Shown here: positions 33,948-42,984 of the stretch, one piece after another
How the letters are laid out: each line of letters starts with the position of its first letter
Numbering within the stretch: the first letter of the stretch is position 1
DNA from: Corynebacterium jeikeium
GTDB taxonomy: Bacteria > Actinomycetota > Actinomycetes > Mycobacteriales > Mycobacteriaceae
Length of the DNA: 64,000 nucleotides
NCBI RefSeq assembly: GCF_000738175.1
Contig: NZ_JFCH01000007.1
Location: 34,541-98,540, forward strand
Direction of reading: 5' to 3'
Position numbers and translations under genes: made by a program
The notes under the pieces: generated by a model
What the model was told of the DNA's origin: nothing
The model's database searches: none
What the model saw: the letters and a program-made list of their open reading frames with translations, nothing else

Positions 33948-35528
33948 CTACGCCTTCGGCGCAGTCACCGTGTACTGCCACGCGCCCAGCGCAGCGTTTG
34001 CGCCAGCACCCTGGGCAATCACGATCTGCTTGAAGGGCACTTCCGTGCAGTCGCCGGCGGCGTACACGCCAGGGATGTTGGTGGCATTGTGCTCGTCCAC
34101 CACGATCTCGCCCATCTTGTTCAGCTCCAGGCCACTCTCGCCCAGCCACTGGGTATTCGGCACCAGGCCGATCTGGATGAACACGCCCGCGACGTCTAGC
34201 GACTTCGACTCGTCGTTAGTGCGGTCCGTGTAGGTCAGGCCGGTGACGTTCTTGCCGTCGCCCACGATCTCCGTCGTAGCTGCCGACGTAATCACGTCGA
34301 TGTTCGCGGTTTCCTCCACGCGCTGCATCAGGATGTCATCCGCGCGGCAGGCCTCGCCGAACTCCAGAACCGTCACGTGCTTCACCACACCTGCCAGATC
34401 CAGCGCGGCCTCGATGCCCGAGTTTCCGCCGCCGATCACGGCCACGGACTTCCCCTTGAACAGCGGGCCGTCGCAGTGCGGGCAGAAGGTCACGCCCTTG
34501 TTGCGGTACTCTTCCTCGCCTGGAACGCCCAGGGTTCGCCACTGTGCGCCCGTGGCGATAACGAGGGCACGGGCGCGCAGGGTGGCGTCATCTCCAAAGT
34601 GCACCGTGTGCAGGCCACCCTCCTCGGCGGCAGGGGTCAGACCGGTCGCGGCCTGGGCCTTCACCACGTCAATGTCGTACTGGCCGACGTGCTCCTCGAA
34701 CTCCGCCGCCAGCTTCGGGCCTTCGGTGGAGGGCACGGAGATGAAGTTCTCGATGGAGTTCGTGTCCAGTACCTGGCCGCCGAAGCGCTCGCCGATCAGG
34801 CCTACGTTCAACCCCTTGCGGGCCACGTAGATGGAGGCTGCGGCACCCGCCGGCCCCTGGCCGACGACCAGTACCTCGTAGGGATCCTTCTCGTTCAGCT
34901 TCTTCGCCTCACGCGCGGAAGAGCCGCTGTCCAGCTTGCGTACGAAGTCCTCGATGGTGGTGCGGCCTTGGCCGAACTCCTCGCCGTTCAGGTAAATGGT
35001 CGGCACGGCCAGGACGTTGTTTTCCTTCACCTCGTCCTGGAACAGCGAGCCCTCCACCGCGGTGTGCTTGATGCGCGGGTTCAGTACCGCCATGGTGTTC
35101 AGTGCCTGCACGACGGTCGGGCAGTTCTGGCAGGTCAGGGACATGTAGGTGACGAATTCGTAGTCGCCGTCCAGGTTTTCTACCTGCTCGATCAGGTCCT
35201 TGTCTTCCTTGATCGGGTTGCCGCCGACCTGCAGAAGCGCCAGCACCAGGGAGCTAAATTCGTGGCCCATCGGGATGCCCGCGAAGGCCACGGAAATGTC
35301 GCTGCCGGTGCGGACGATGCTGAAGGAGGGCTTGCGCTCGTGCGCGTCGTCGTCGCGGCGGGCAGTGATCTTGTCGGAAAGCTCGGCGATGTCCTGCAGC
35401 AGCTTCTCCAGGTCCTCGGAGGCCGAACGGTCGTCCAGGCTGTACACCAGCTCGATGTCCTTGGTGATGCGGGGGACGAGCTGGCCGAGCTGCTTGCGTA
35501 GGTTGTCGTCCAGTAGTTGCTTAGCCAT
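33948..35528 (-). CDS. ahpF: Alkyl hydroperoxide reductase subunit F
   Basis: 526 aa. NAD(P)H-dependent flavoprotein disulfide reductase that recycles AhpC. The N-terminal double-thioredoxin domain has CQNC (Cys133/136). The FAD/NAD domains follow with GQGPAGAAASIYVARKG, the active-site disulfide CPHC (Cys349/352, in FCPHCDGPLFKG), GGGNSGIEAALDLAG and the C-terminal GVYAAGDCTEVPFKQIV. I begin at ATG 35528 (MAKQLLDD); the upstream frame to 35561 is encoded by a dispersed motif copy. It lies downstream of ahpC on the same strand, after a terminator-like hairpin that may reduce read-through. Confidence 0.95.
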   Translation of the reverse strand: MAKQLLDDNLRKQLGQLVPRITKDIELVYSLDDRSASEDLEKLLQDIAELSDKITARRDDDAHERKPSFSIVRTGSDISVAFAGIPMGHEFSSLVLALLQVGGNPIKEDKDLIEQVENLDGDYEFVTYMSLTCQNCPTVVQALNTMAVLNPRIKHTAVEGSLFQDEVKENNVLAVPTIYLNGEEFGQGRTTIEDFVRKLDSGSSAREAKKLNEKDPYEVLVVGQGPAGAAASIYVARKGLNVGLIGERFGGQVLDTNSIENFISVPSTEGPKLAAEFEEHVGQYDIDVVKAQAATGLTPAAEEGGLHTVHFGDDATLRARALVIATGAQWRTLGVPGEEEYRNKGVTFCPHCDGPLFKGKSVAVIGGGNSGIEAALDLAGVVKHVTVLEFGEACRADDILMQRVEETANIDVITSAATTEIVGDGKNVTGLTYTDRTNDESKSLDVAGVFIQIGLVPNTQWLGESGLELNKMGEIVVDEHNATNIPGVYAAGDCTEVPFKQIVIAQGAGANAALGAWQYTVTAPKA

Positions 35529-35540
35529 GGGGTGCTCTCT

Positions 35541-35562
35541 TTCTTTGTTTATTGACGCCACC
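35541..35562 (-). repeat. Dispersed motif copy (- orientation) upstream of ahpF
   Basis: On the - strand: GTGGCGTCAATAAAC followed by AAAGAA. It ends about 12 nt before the ahpF ATG, so its A-rich tail (AAAGAAAGAGAG) supplies the leader and weak ribosome binding site. Confidence 0.75.
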
Positions 35563-35630
35563 CCAAGGGGATGCGCGCCACACGTGGGTTCTTCGGGGGA
35601 TGGGGATTTGTTGGTGGGTTAAAGGCGCTA

Positions 35631-35673
35631 AAAACGGCGGGCGGGATCCGCAAGTGGAAAGCCCGGCCCGCCG
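35631..35673 (-). terminator. Terminator between ahpC and ahpF
   Basis: On the - strand, CGGCGGGCCGGG and CCCGCCCGCCG pair and are followed by TTTTTAG. It is positioned 43 nt after the ahpC stop. Confidence 0.72.
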
Positions 35674-35715
35674 TGGGTTTCCCGCCTGGGTGCGGCGGGG
35701 GAGTGGAAGGGGAAG

Positions 35716-36279
35716 TTAGATCTTGCCAACCAGGTCGATGCCCGGGGTCAGGGTGTCTTCGCCCTCTTCCCACTTGGCGGGGCAGACCTCGCCCGGGTGC
35801 TCTGCAACGTACTTAGCGGCCTTGACCTTGCGGACCAGCTCGGAAGCGTCACGGCCGATGCCCTCGGCGGTCTGCTCGATGTACTGGATCTTGCCCTCCG
35901 GGTCTACCAGGAAGGTTGCGCGGTCTGCCTGGCCGGCGCCGGGACGCATGTTCTGGAAGTTGTTGGTCAGCTGGCCGGTGGAGTCGCCCAGCATGTAGTA
36001 GTTAACCTTGCCGACCTGCTCGGACTCTGCGTGCCATGCCTTGTGCACGAAGTGGGAGTCGGTGGATACGGCGTAAACCTCTACGTCCAGGCCCTTCAGC
36101 TCTTCGTAGTGGTCAGCCAGGTCGCCCAGCTCGGTGGGGCAGACGAAGGTGAAGTCGCCCGGGTAGAAGAAGAAGATGGACCACTTGCCCAGGACGTCGT
36201 CCTTGGAAACCTCGGTGAACTCACCGTTGAAGAAAGCGGGGTTCTTGAAATCCAGAATCTCGGTGTTGATGAGGGACAT
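35716..36279 (-). CDS. ahpC: Alkyl hydroperoxide reductase subunit C (2-Cys peroxiredoxin)
   Basis: 187 aa. It reduces H2O2 and organic peroxides; peroxidatic Cys47 (FTFVCPTELG) and resolving Cys166 (GEVCPAKW) are at the standard spacing. ATG 36279 follows a strong AAGGAGG; the upstream open frame is ignored. It is an AhpF-dependent enterobacterial-type AhpC by size and by the C-terminal EEGEDTLTPGIDLVGKI. Transcribed towards ahpF and divergent from the TsuA-TusA fusion, so the shared 390-nt region probably holds the peroxide-responsive control site. Confidence 0.97.
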   Translation of the reverse strand: MSLINTEILDFKNPAFFNGEFTEVSKDDVLGKWSIFFFYPGDFTFVCPTELGDLADHYEELKGLDVEVYAVSTDSHFVHKAWHAESEQVGKVNYYMLGDSTGQLTNNFQNMRPGAGQADRATFLVDPEGKIQYIEQTAEGIGRDASELVRKVKAAKYVAEHPGEVCPAKWEEGEDTLTPGIDLVGKI

Positions 36280-36671
36280 GCTGTGCCTCCTTGGGGGCTT
36301 GGTTTCGGGTTTAAGTTGGCAGTTATTCACAACCGTCGCCACAAAGCCTACCGATTTTCTTCAGTCTTGTTTTGAAGTTGAAGTGGATCATCGGGGGCGG
36401 CAATGTGGGCTGCTTGATTGCGATCCACCACCCATTATAGCGATGGCTTTGTAAAAGTCAAGGATTGATAGGTTTAGATTGGTGGCGGGCTATGGGTTTA
36501 AATCGGAGGTCGCTATCAATGCTGATTTATGGGGCCTTGCGTGCGGTTTGCGAGGCTTCGTATGTGATGAACCTCTCTTAGGGCTTGAGGGAGAGTTGCC
36601 CGGGAGGCTAATATTGCGCATTCAAACAGACAGACAGATCGGTTCATTTTTAGTTTGGAGTAGGGGAACCC
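36280..36671. other. Divergent promoter region ahpC / tsuA-tusA
   Basis: About 390 nt, A/T-richer than average. ATAGCGA near 36435 and TCGCTAT near 36511 are an inverted pair too far apart to call an operator. No recognised OxyR or CysR site, and no gene. Confidence 0.5.
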
Positions 36672-38126
36672 ATGATTGTCACCGGATTGGCTTTAGGTGC
36701 TGTCCTTGGCTGGGTCATGCAACGCGGCAGGTTCTGCGTAACCGGCATGATTCGCGACATTTTCTTGAATAAGACCTGGCGGGGCTTCACCGCCCTGCTT
36801 ATCGTCATCGCAGTCCACGCGGTCGGCCTTGCCGCCCTCACAACTGCGGGAGTGATTACACCTGAGTACAAGCAGTTCGCACCGCTCGCCGTCGTGCTGG
36901 GTGGTCTGCTTTTCGGCATGGGCATCGTGCTGGCGGGCGGCTGCGCATCCGGCACCTGGTACCGCTCCGCCGAAGGCCTTATCGGCTCGTGGCTGGCGCT
37001 GATCTTTTATGCCGGCAGTGCTGCAGCTATGAAGGGCGGCTCGCTTAACGCTCTCAACGAGGGGATGCGCAGCTGGACGCTGCCCATCACCACCATCCAC
37101 GGGTCTCTGGGAATCTCCGTCTGGTGGCTCGTTATTCCATTTGCGCTAGGGGTTGGCTTCCTGACCCGCCACTTCCTCGCTCAGGAAGCTAAGGCGCCGA
37201 AGATGGCGACCCTGAAGTCGAAGAAGACAGGCCTCGCGCACCTGCTGGCGGAAAAGCCCTGGCATTTCTATCCCACCGCGGCCATCATCGGTGCGCTGGG
37301 TGTGCTCGCATGGCCACTGTCGGCAGCGACGGGCCGCAACGACGGACTAGGTATCACCAGCCCATCGTCCAACCTCTCTAAGTTCCTCGTCAGCGGCGAA
37401 GATACGGTGGACTGGGGAGTCATGTTGGTGCTCGGCCTGCTGGTGGGCGCATTCTTCGCTGCCAAGGCGTCTGGTGAATTCCGCCTGCGCGTTCCCTCCG
37501 GCGAGCAGGCTGTTCGTTCCGTCATCGGCGGCGTGCTGATGGGCGTGGGCGCCTCCGCTGCCGGCGGCTGCACTGTGGGCAACGGCATGGTGCAGACCTC
37601 CCTGTTCAGCTACCAGGGCTGGGTTGCGCTGCTGTTTATCGCCATCGGCATCTGGGCAGCCGCCAAGCTGTGGCTCAAGCCCACGGATGTGGTGCCGGGC
37701 CAGGAAACTAGCCCGAAGACTGGCCAGGATCAGTCTTCCGCACGCACCGCTCAGCCAGCCGCAGAGCAGAAGGCCATGGCGGCGCAGCTGGGCTTCCAAA
37801 CCACGGGCACCCTGCTGCTGGATCGCAAGGCCACGGTTGCGGAAAGCGCCGAATCGGTAGGCGCCAGCGGAGATAGCGACCTCAAATTGGTCGGCGACCG
37901 GACTTATAAGCTCGACACCCTCGGTGCGGTGTGCCCGTTCCCTCTGATCGACGCCAAGGTGGCGATGGCTGACCTTTCCGTCGGAGATTCGCTGCAGATC
38001 GACTTTGACTGCACCCAAGCCACCGATGCCATCCCGCGGTGGGCTGCCACCGATGGCCATGAAGTCACGAACTTCGAGCAGACCACCGACGCTGGCTGGA
38101 CCATCACCGTTAAGAAGGGCAGCTAG
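36672..38126 (+). CDS. YeeE/TsuA-type thiosulfate transporter fused to a TusA sulfur-carrier domain
   Basis: 484 aa. Residues 1 to about 330 are a YeeE/YedE transporter with about ten membrane segments and the conserved Cys motifs RGRFCVTG, LAGGCASGTWYRSAEG and AAGGCTVGNG, used in TsuA for thiosulfate passage. After a hydrophilic linker, residues about 410-484 form a TusA domain with CPFPLIDAK (the CPxP active-site motif) and a beta-strand LQIDFDCTQA. In E. coli the two functions are separate proteins, TsuA and TsuB (YeeE/YeeD); here they are one chain. An annotated sulfurtransferase partner is not adjacent. It is divergent from ahpC. Confidence 0.9.
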   Translation: MIVTGLALGAVLGWVMQRGRFCVTGMIRDIFLNKTWRGFTALLIVIAVHAVGLAALTTAGVITPEYKQFAPLAVVLGGLLFGMGIVLAGGCASGTWYRSAEGLIGSWLALIFYAGSAAAMKGGSLNALNEGMRSWTLPITTIHGSLGISVWWLVIPFALGVGFLTRHFLAQEAKAPKMATLKSKKTGLAHLLAEKPWHFYPTAAIIGALGVLAWPLSAATGRNDGLGITSPSSNLSKFLVSGEDTVDWGVMLVLGLLVGAFFAAKASGEFRLRVPSGEQAVRSVIGGVLMGVGASAAGGCTVGNGMVQTSLFSYQGWVALLFIAIGIWAAAKLWLKPTDVVPGQETSPKTGQDQSSARTAQPAAEQKAMAAQLGFQTTGTLLLDRKATVAESAESVGASGDSDLKLVGDRTYKLDTLGAVCPFPLIDAKVAMADLSVGDSLQIDFDCTQATDAIPRWAATDGHEVTNFEQTTDAGWTITVKKGS

Positions 38127-38182
38127 GCTGCCAGCAGCCTATCCGGCCCCACCGCCCCATATTGGGGGTGGTTGGGGCGAGA

Positions 38183-38203
38183 GGGGCGTCACTAAGAAAA
38201 GCG
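38183..38203 (+). repeat. Dispersed motif copy (+ orientation)
   Basis: GGGGCGTCACTAAGAAAAG followed by CG. Intergenic, 24 nt before the acetolactate decarboxylase gene. Confidence 0.8.
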
Positions 38204-38226
38204 AGTGACGGGCGAGCACGGCAACA

Positions 38227-38967
38227 ATGGGGCGCATGAGTGACTCACCGGTAACTAGGCACACAATCTTCCAGAACTCCCTGATGACCGCCCTGCTGGA
38301 CGGTATTTACGACGGTGAGATGACCGTCGGCGAGCTGTTGGGAAAGGGCAACTTCGGGCTGGGGACGTTCGATGCGCTGGATGGCGAGATGGTCATCATT
38401 GATGGCGTTTGCTACCAGCTGCGCCACGATGGCAGTGCCACCCGCGCCGATCTGGAAACCCGCAGTCCCTATGCCGTGGCGACGAACTTCGTGCCGCGCA
38501 TCCGCCGTCGCGCCCCGGAAAACATTCGTCGCGCGGATCTATCGAAGTTCATCGACGGCATGACGCCCTCCTCGAACTACATGTATGCCGTCCGCATTAC
38601 CGGACACTTCAGCAGCGTGGTCACCCGCACGGTCGTGAAGCAGAAGCCGCCCTATCGGCCGATGGTTGAGGCGACGGACGATGACGCCGAGCAACACTTC
38701 ACCGACGTGACGGGCATTATCGCGGGCTTCCGCACGCCGGTCTACGAGAAGGGGATTTCCGTCCCCGGATGCCACGTGCACTTCATCGACGACTCGCGCA
38801 CCGTGGGCGGGCACGTGCTGGACTTCACCCTGGAAGAGGGCAAGATCGAGCTGTGCCCCGGCACCGACCTGGAACTACGCCTGCCGCTGACCAGTGCGTT
38901 CTCCGAGGCGAACCTGGACCCGGAGGATCTAGACGCCCAGCTGCACAAGACGGAGGTTAAGGACTAG
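38227..38967 (+). CDS. budA: Alpha-acetolactate decarboxylase
   Basis: 246 aa. It converts 2-acetolactate to acetoin and CO2. Family blocks: FQNSLMTALLDGIYDGEMTVGELL at the N-terminus, GNFGLGTFDALDGEMV, SNYMYAVRITGHF, and the zinc-binding HVHFIDDSRTVGGHVLDF with its three His. No acetolactate synthase or acetoin reductase gene is adjacent. The start is uncertain: ATG 38227 and ATG 38236 are both possible, neither with a good ribosome binding site. A strong terminator follows. The symbol budA is by family; alsD is the Gram-positive alternative. Confidence 0.92.
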   Translation: MGRMSDSPVTRHTIFQNSLMTALLDGIYDGEMTVGELLGKGNFGLGTFDALDGEMVIIDGVCYQLRHDGSATRADLETRSPYAVATNFVPRIRRRAPENIRRADLSKFIDGMTPSSNYMYAVRITGHFSSVVTRTVVKQKPPYRPMVEATDDDAEQHFTDVTGIIAGFRTPVYEKGISVPGCHVHFIDDSRTVGGHVLDFTLEEGKIELCPGTDLELRLPLTSAFSEANLDPEDLDAQLHKTEVKD

Positions 38968-38979
38968 CGTTACAAAAAC

Positions 38980-39029
38980 AAGCCCCCAACTCCAGCGGAG
39001 GTAATCCGCAAAGGGAATTGGGGGCTTTA
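38980..39029 (+). terminator. Terminator after acetolactate decarboxylase
   Basis: Arms AAGCCCCCAA and TTGGGGGCTT enclose a second small stem GCGGA/TCCGC; it can act for both the + gene and the convergent fadB. Confidence 0.82.
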
Positions 39030-39085
39030 AGCGTTCTCGCTCTGGGGGACGCCCTTGGGGGCGATGCCCTGGGGCGGAAGAAGAA

Positions 39086-41413
39086 CTACTTCTTCAGGGA
39101 CTCCAGCGGGGTGAAGCGCTCGCCGTACTTGGCGGCCAGCTCCTCAGCGCGGGCAACGAAGCCTGCAACGCCGCGGGTCGGGTAGTCGCCACCGTCGCGG
39201 TCCGCGACCTTGCCCTCGGGGAGGGTAGCGGCGGCCGGGCGGTCGTAGTTCTTGATGTACTGGCGGGTACCGCCGGTCCATGCCGGGAAGCCGATGCCCA
39301 TGATGGAGCCGATGTTGGCATCCGCATCAGAGGTCAGCACGCCCTCGTCGATGCACTTCTGGGTCTCCAGAGCCTCGGCGAACAGTGGGCGCTCCACCAG
39401 GTCGATGAAGGCCGGTGCGTCAGCCGGAACGTTGGAGCCAGCAGCCACGCCGCTCGGGTCAGCGGCAGCCTTCTGGGCTGCGCCAGTGGCGGCCGAGTCC
39501 AGGCCGGTGCCTGCAACGGTGGACTCGCCGTCGGCGACCTTCACCTTGCCGGCGCCCAGCTCGTCCCACAGGCCGCGCCACAGGCCGGTGCGGCGGCCTT
39601 CCTCGTTGTACTCGTAGAAGCCCTTGCCCTCGAGCTTGCCCGGGCGGTCGTACTCGTCCAGCATCTTGTCCACGATCTCGGTCACGCCACCGTCGTCGAC
39701 GGTCAGGCCAGCGGCCTCCTGAGCAGCGCGGGTCTCGGCGCCGATCTTGCGGGCCAGCTTCAGGTTCAGCTCGTCCTGCAGCTGCAGCGGCGGTGCCGGG
39801 TAGCCAGCCTGGCGGCCAGCGGCCTCGATGACGGCCGGGTCGATGCCCTCAGCCAGCATGCGCATAGCCTCGTTCAGGAAGAAGCCGATGACGCGGGAGG
39901 TGTAGAAGCCGCGGGAGTCGTTCACGACGATCGGGGTCTTGCGGATCTGGCCAGTGAAGTCCAGGGCCGCAGCCAGGGTCTCGTCGGAGGTCTCCTCGCC
40001 CTTGATGATCTCCACCAGCGGCATCTTGTCTACCGGGGAGAAGAAGTGGATACCGATGAAGTCCTTCGGGCGCTTCACGCCGGTAGCCAGCTCGGTGATC
40101 GGCAGGGTGGAGGTGTTGGAGCCCAGCACGCAATCCTCCGGCACGGCTGCCTCGATCTCTGCCCAGACCTTGTGCTTCAGCTCGGTGTTCTCGAACACGG
40201 CCTCGATCACGATGTCACAGTCGGACAGGTCGGAGTAGTCGACGGAAGGCTTGATGCGATCCAGCAGAGCCTTGGACTTCTCCTCGGTGGTCTTGCCACG
40301 CTTCAGCGCCTTGGCCTCCAGGCCCTCGGAGTAGGACTTGCCCTTCTCGGCAGCCTCCATCTTGATGTCCTTCAGCACGACCTCCATGCCAGCCTTCGCT
40401 GCCACGTAGGCGATCGCTGCGCCCATCATGCCGGCACCAACCATGCCCAGCTTCTTGAACTGCTTCTTCTCAACGTCCTTCGGGCGGGAGCCGCCACCGT
40501 TGCAGTACTGCAGGTCGAAGAAGAATGCCTGCATCATGTTCTTGGAGGTCGTGCCGGTGACCAGCTCCACGAAGTAGCGGGTCTCCACAGCCAGGGCCTC
40601 TTCGATGTTCTTCAGCTGTGCGCCCTCAACGGCGGCCTTCAGAATGGCCTTCGGTGCCGGCATCGGTGCGCCCTTGATCTGCTTGGTCACGTTAGCCGGG
40701 AAGGAGGGCAGGAACTGCGCCAGCTTCGGGCTGGTCGGGGTGCCACCAGGGATCTTGAAGCCCTTCTGATCCCACGGCTGGGATGCTTCCGGGTTTTCCT
40801 TGATCCACTTCTTTGCAGCGTCGATCAGCTGGTCTGCCGGGACGACCTCGTCGATCAGGCCGGTCTTCAGTGCGTCTTCTGCACGGAACTGGCGGCCAGT
40901 GGTCAGGACCTTCATCAGTGCGTCCTGGATGCCCAGCATGCGGACCACGCGGGTCACACCGCCGCCACCCGGCAGCAGACCCAGGGTGACCTCTGGCAGG
41001 CCAACCTTCAGGCCCTTGGCGTCCGAAGCGATGCGGTGGTGCGTGGCCAGAGCGATCTCCAGGCCACCGCCGAGCGCCGCACCGTTGATGGCGGCGACAA
41101 CCGGCACGCCGAGGGTCTCGATGGCGCGCAGGCCGGCCTTCATGCCGTTGATCTGCTTGGTGATTGCTTCTGCGTCTTCCGGGGTGGACTTGATCATCGA
41201 CTTGATGTCGCCGCCGGCGAAGAAGGTCTTCTTCGCGGAGGTGATGACCACGCCCTTGGCCTCGCCGGATTCCACTGCGCCCTGCAGCTTCTCCACCAGC
41301 TCGGGCAGCTCGCCCTGGAAGGTGTCGTTCATGGTGTTGACCGGCTGGTTCGGGTCGTCCATGGTGATGGTTACGATGCCGTCGCCATCCTGGTCCCACT
41401 TGAACATGCTCAT
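39086..41413 (-). CDS. fadB: Fatty-acid oxidation multifunctional protein FadB (enoyl-CoA hydratase / 3-hydroxyacyl-CoA dehydrogenase)
   Basis: 775 aa. The N-terminal crotonase domain (residues about 1-200) has the oxyanion blocks AKKTFFAGGDIKSM and INGAALGGGLEIALA and the catalytic acidic residues in LPEVTLGLLPGGGGVTR. The middle NAD-binding domain starts KLGMVGAGMMGAAIAYVAA (about residue 325). The C-terminal dehydrogenase domains carry GIHFFSPVDKMPLVEII and VNDSRGFYTSRV. The layout equals the mycobacterial Rv0860 type that pairs with a FadA thiolase (next gene upstream on this strand, 107 nt away). The start has AAGGAG at 8-nt spacing; a dispersed motif lies just upstream. Confidence 0.95.
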   Translation of the reverse strand: MSMFKWDQDGDGIVTITMDDPNQPVNTMNDTFQGELPELVEKLQGAVESGEAKGVVITSAKKTFFAGGDIKSMIKSTPEDAEAITKQINGMKAGLRAIETLGVPVVAAINGAALGGGLEIALATHHRIASDAKGLKVGLPEVTLGLLPGGGGVTRVVRMLGIQDALMKVLTTGRQFRAEDALKTGLIDEVVPADQLIDAAKKWIKENPEASQPWDQKGFKIPGGTPTSPKLAQFLPSFPANVTKQIKGAPMPAPKAILKAAVEGAQLKNIEEALAVETRYFVELVTGTTSKNMMQAFFFDLQYCNGGGSRPKDVEKKQFKKLGMVGAGMMGAAIAYVAAKAGMEVVLKDIKMEAAEKGKSYSEGLEAKALKRGKTTEEKSKALLDRIKPSVDYSDLSDCDIVIEAVFENTELKHKVWAEIEAAVPEDCVLGSNTSTLPITELATGVKRPKDFIGIHFFSPVDKMPLVEIIKGEETSDETLAAALDFTGQIRKTPIVVNDSRGFYTSRVIGFFLNEAMRMLAEGIDPAVIEAAGRQAGYPAPPLQLQDELNLKLARKIGAETRAAQEAAGLTVDDGGVTEIVDKMLDEYDRPGKLEGKGFYEYNEEGRRTGLWRGLWDELGAGKVKVADGESTVAGTGLDSAATGAAQKAAADPSGVAAGSNVPADAPAFIDLVERPLFAEALETQKCIDEGVLTSDADANIGSIMGIGFPAWTGGTRQYIKNYDRPAAATLPEGKVADRDGGDYPTRGVAGFVARAEELAAKYGERFTPLESLKK

Positions 41414-41424
41414 GTGTGATGCTC

Positions 41425-41447
41425 CTTGTTTTATTTATTGACGCCCT
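41425..41447 (-). repeat. Dispersed motif copy (- orientation) in the fadA-fadB gap
   Basis: On the - strand: GGGCGTCAATAAATAAAAC followed by AAG; its last bases run into the fadB Shine-Dalgarno (AAGGAG). Confidence 0.75.
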
Positions 41448-41520
41448 CACGCTTGCGTCCGCGGGAGGTTGTCAGAGGAAAATTGAGTGTTTCTTGTGTT
41501 TTGGTCTGCGGGAAGGTCGG

Positions 41521-42750
41521 TTAGACGCGCTCGATGATCGTGGCCACACCCATGCCGGCTGCGACACAGAGGGTGATCAGGGCGTAGCGGCCGCCGGTGC
41601 GGTGCAGCTCGTCGACGGCGGTACCGGTGATGATCGCGCCGGTTGCACCCAGCGGGTGGCCCATGGCGATGGCGCCACCGGAGACGTTCAGCTTCTCGTC
41701 CGGGATGTCCAGCTCGCGCTGTGCACGCAGGACGACGGAGGAGAATGCCTCGTTGATCTCCCAGATGTCGATGTCCTCGGGCTTCAGGCCAGCCTTGGCC
41801 AGGGCGGCGCGGGAGGCCGGAGCTGGGGCGGTCAGCATGATGGTCGGCTCCACACCGGAGGTGGCGACGGAGACAACGCGGGCGCGCGGGGTCAGGTCGA
41901 AGTCCTTACCGGCCTGCTCGGAACCGATGGCCAGCAGGGCTGCGCCGTCGACGATGCCGGAGGAGTTACCTGCGTGGTGCAGGTGGTTGATGCGCTCCAG
42001 CTGCGGGTACTTGGTCTGCGCGACAGCGTCGAAGCCACCCTGGTCGCCGATCATGGCGAAGGCGGGCTTCAGGCCGGACAGGCCCTCGACGGTGGTGCCA
42101 GGGCGGATGGTCTCGTCGCGGTCCAGCAGGGTGATCCCGTTCTGGTCCTTCACCGGAACGACTGTGCGGTCGAAGCGGCCCTCTTCCCATGCCTTGGATG
42201 CGCGCTCGTGGGAGCGGGCAGCGAAAGCGTCGAGGTCCTCGCGGGACAGGCCGTCCAGGCTGGCGATGATGTCAGCGGAGATGCCCTGCGGGATGAAGTC
42301 GTTGTAGAAGTTGGAGGCGGGATCCATAGCAAGGGCGCCGCCGTCGGAGCCCATCGGGACGCGGGACATGGACTCCACGCCGCCGACGAAGACCAGGTCG
42401 TCCCAGCCGGAGCGGATCTTCTGTGCGCCCAGGTTCACGGCGGTCAGGCCGGAAGCGCAGTAGCGGTTCACCTGGAGGCCGGTGGCGGTGTACGGCAGGC
42501 CGGCGTTCAGCGCGGCGGTGCGGGCGATGTCCATGCCCTGGTCGCCGACGGGGGTGACACAGCCAGCGATGACGTCGCTGATGCGGTTGGGGTCGATGCC
42601 CGGGTTGCGCTCGATGATCGATTCGATCAGGCCGGAGAGCAGGTCAACGGGCTTTACGGTGTGCAGGGAACCGCCCGGCTTGCCCTTGCCACGGGGGGTG
42701 CGGACGGCGTCGTAAATGAATGCCTCAGGGGCGCCAGTGTTACTGGTCAT
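41521..42750 (-). CDS. fadA: Acetyl-CoA acyltransferase (thiolase) FadA
   Basis: 409 aa. It cleaves 3-ketoacyl-CoA with CoA in the last step of beta-oxidation. The nucleophilic Cys is in [13 protein letters not shown], the His of the second motif in [10 protein letters not shown], and the second Cys in [13 protein letters not shown]. It is transcribed just before fadB and most likely as one operon; together they match Rv0859-Rv0860. Upstream are four 16-bp tandem repeats (42811-42874), a possible regulator site. The pair sits between budA and the Rv0224c-like genes, where other corynebacteria that I know have different content. Confidence 0.95.
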   Translation of the reverse strand: MTSNTGAPEAFIYDAVRTPRGKGKPGGSLHTVKPVDLLSGLIESIIERNPGIDPNRISDVIAGCVTPVGDQGMDIARTAALNAGLPYTATGLQVNRYCASGLTAVNLGAQKIRSGWDDLVFVGGVESMSRVPMGSDGGALAMDPASNFYNDFIPQGISADIIASLDGLSREDLDAFAARSHERASKAWEEGRFDRTVVPVKDQNGITLLDRDETIRPGTTVEGLSGLKPAFAMIGDQGGFDAVAQTKYPQLERINHLHHAGNSSGIVDGAALLAIGSEQAGKDFDLTPRARVVSVATSGVEPTIMLTAPAPASRAALAKAGLKPEDIDIWEINEAFSSVVLRAQRELDIPDEKLNVSGGAIAMGHPLGATGAIITGTAVDELHRTGGRYALITLCVAAGMGVATIIERV

Positions 42751-42810
42751 GTCAGTCCTATTTCCTATCGTTCTCGACAGTGATCCTTTAGTGCAGCGAT
42801 CGACTAGGGC

Positions 42811-42874
42811 AGTGGTTCATGAACCCTGTGGTTCATAAAACCAGCGGCTCATGATTCCAGTGGCTTAGCAGGCC
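42811..42874. repeat. Four imperfect 16-bp tandem repeats upstream of fadA
   Basis: Units AGTGGTTCATGAACCC, TGTGGTTCATAAAACC, AGCGGCTCATGATTCC and AGTGGCTTAGCAGGCC follow exactly every 16 bp. They lie 61-124 nt before the fadA start. The core GGTTCATGAACC in unit 1 is itself palindromic. Confidence 0.72.
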
Positions 42875-42984
42875 GCAGCACTAGACTTGTGTCTCACGCC
42901 ACATTACCCGTTCTTCGAGGAAGTAGTTGTAGTCTTATGTCTTTTTCTTCCCCTATAAGGTGCCCCCGCTAGGTTGAGGCTGAC

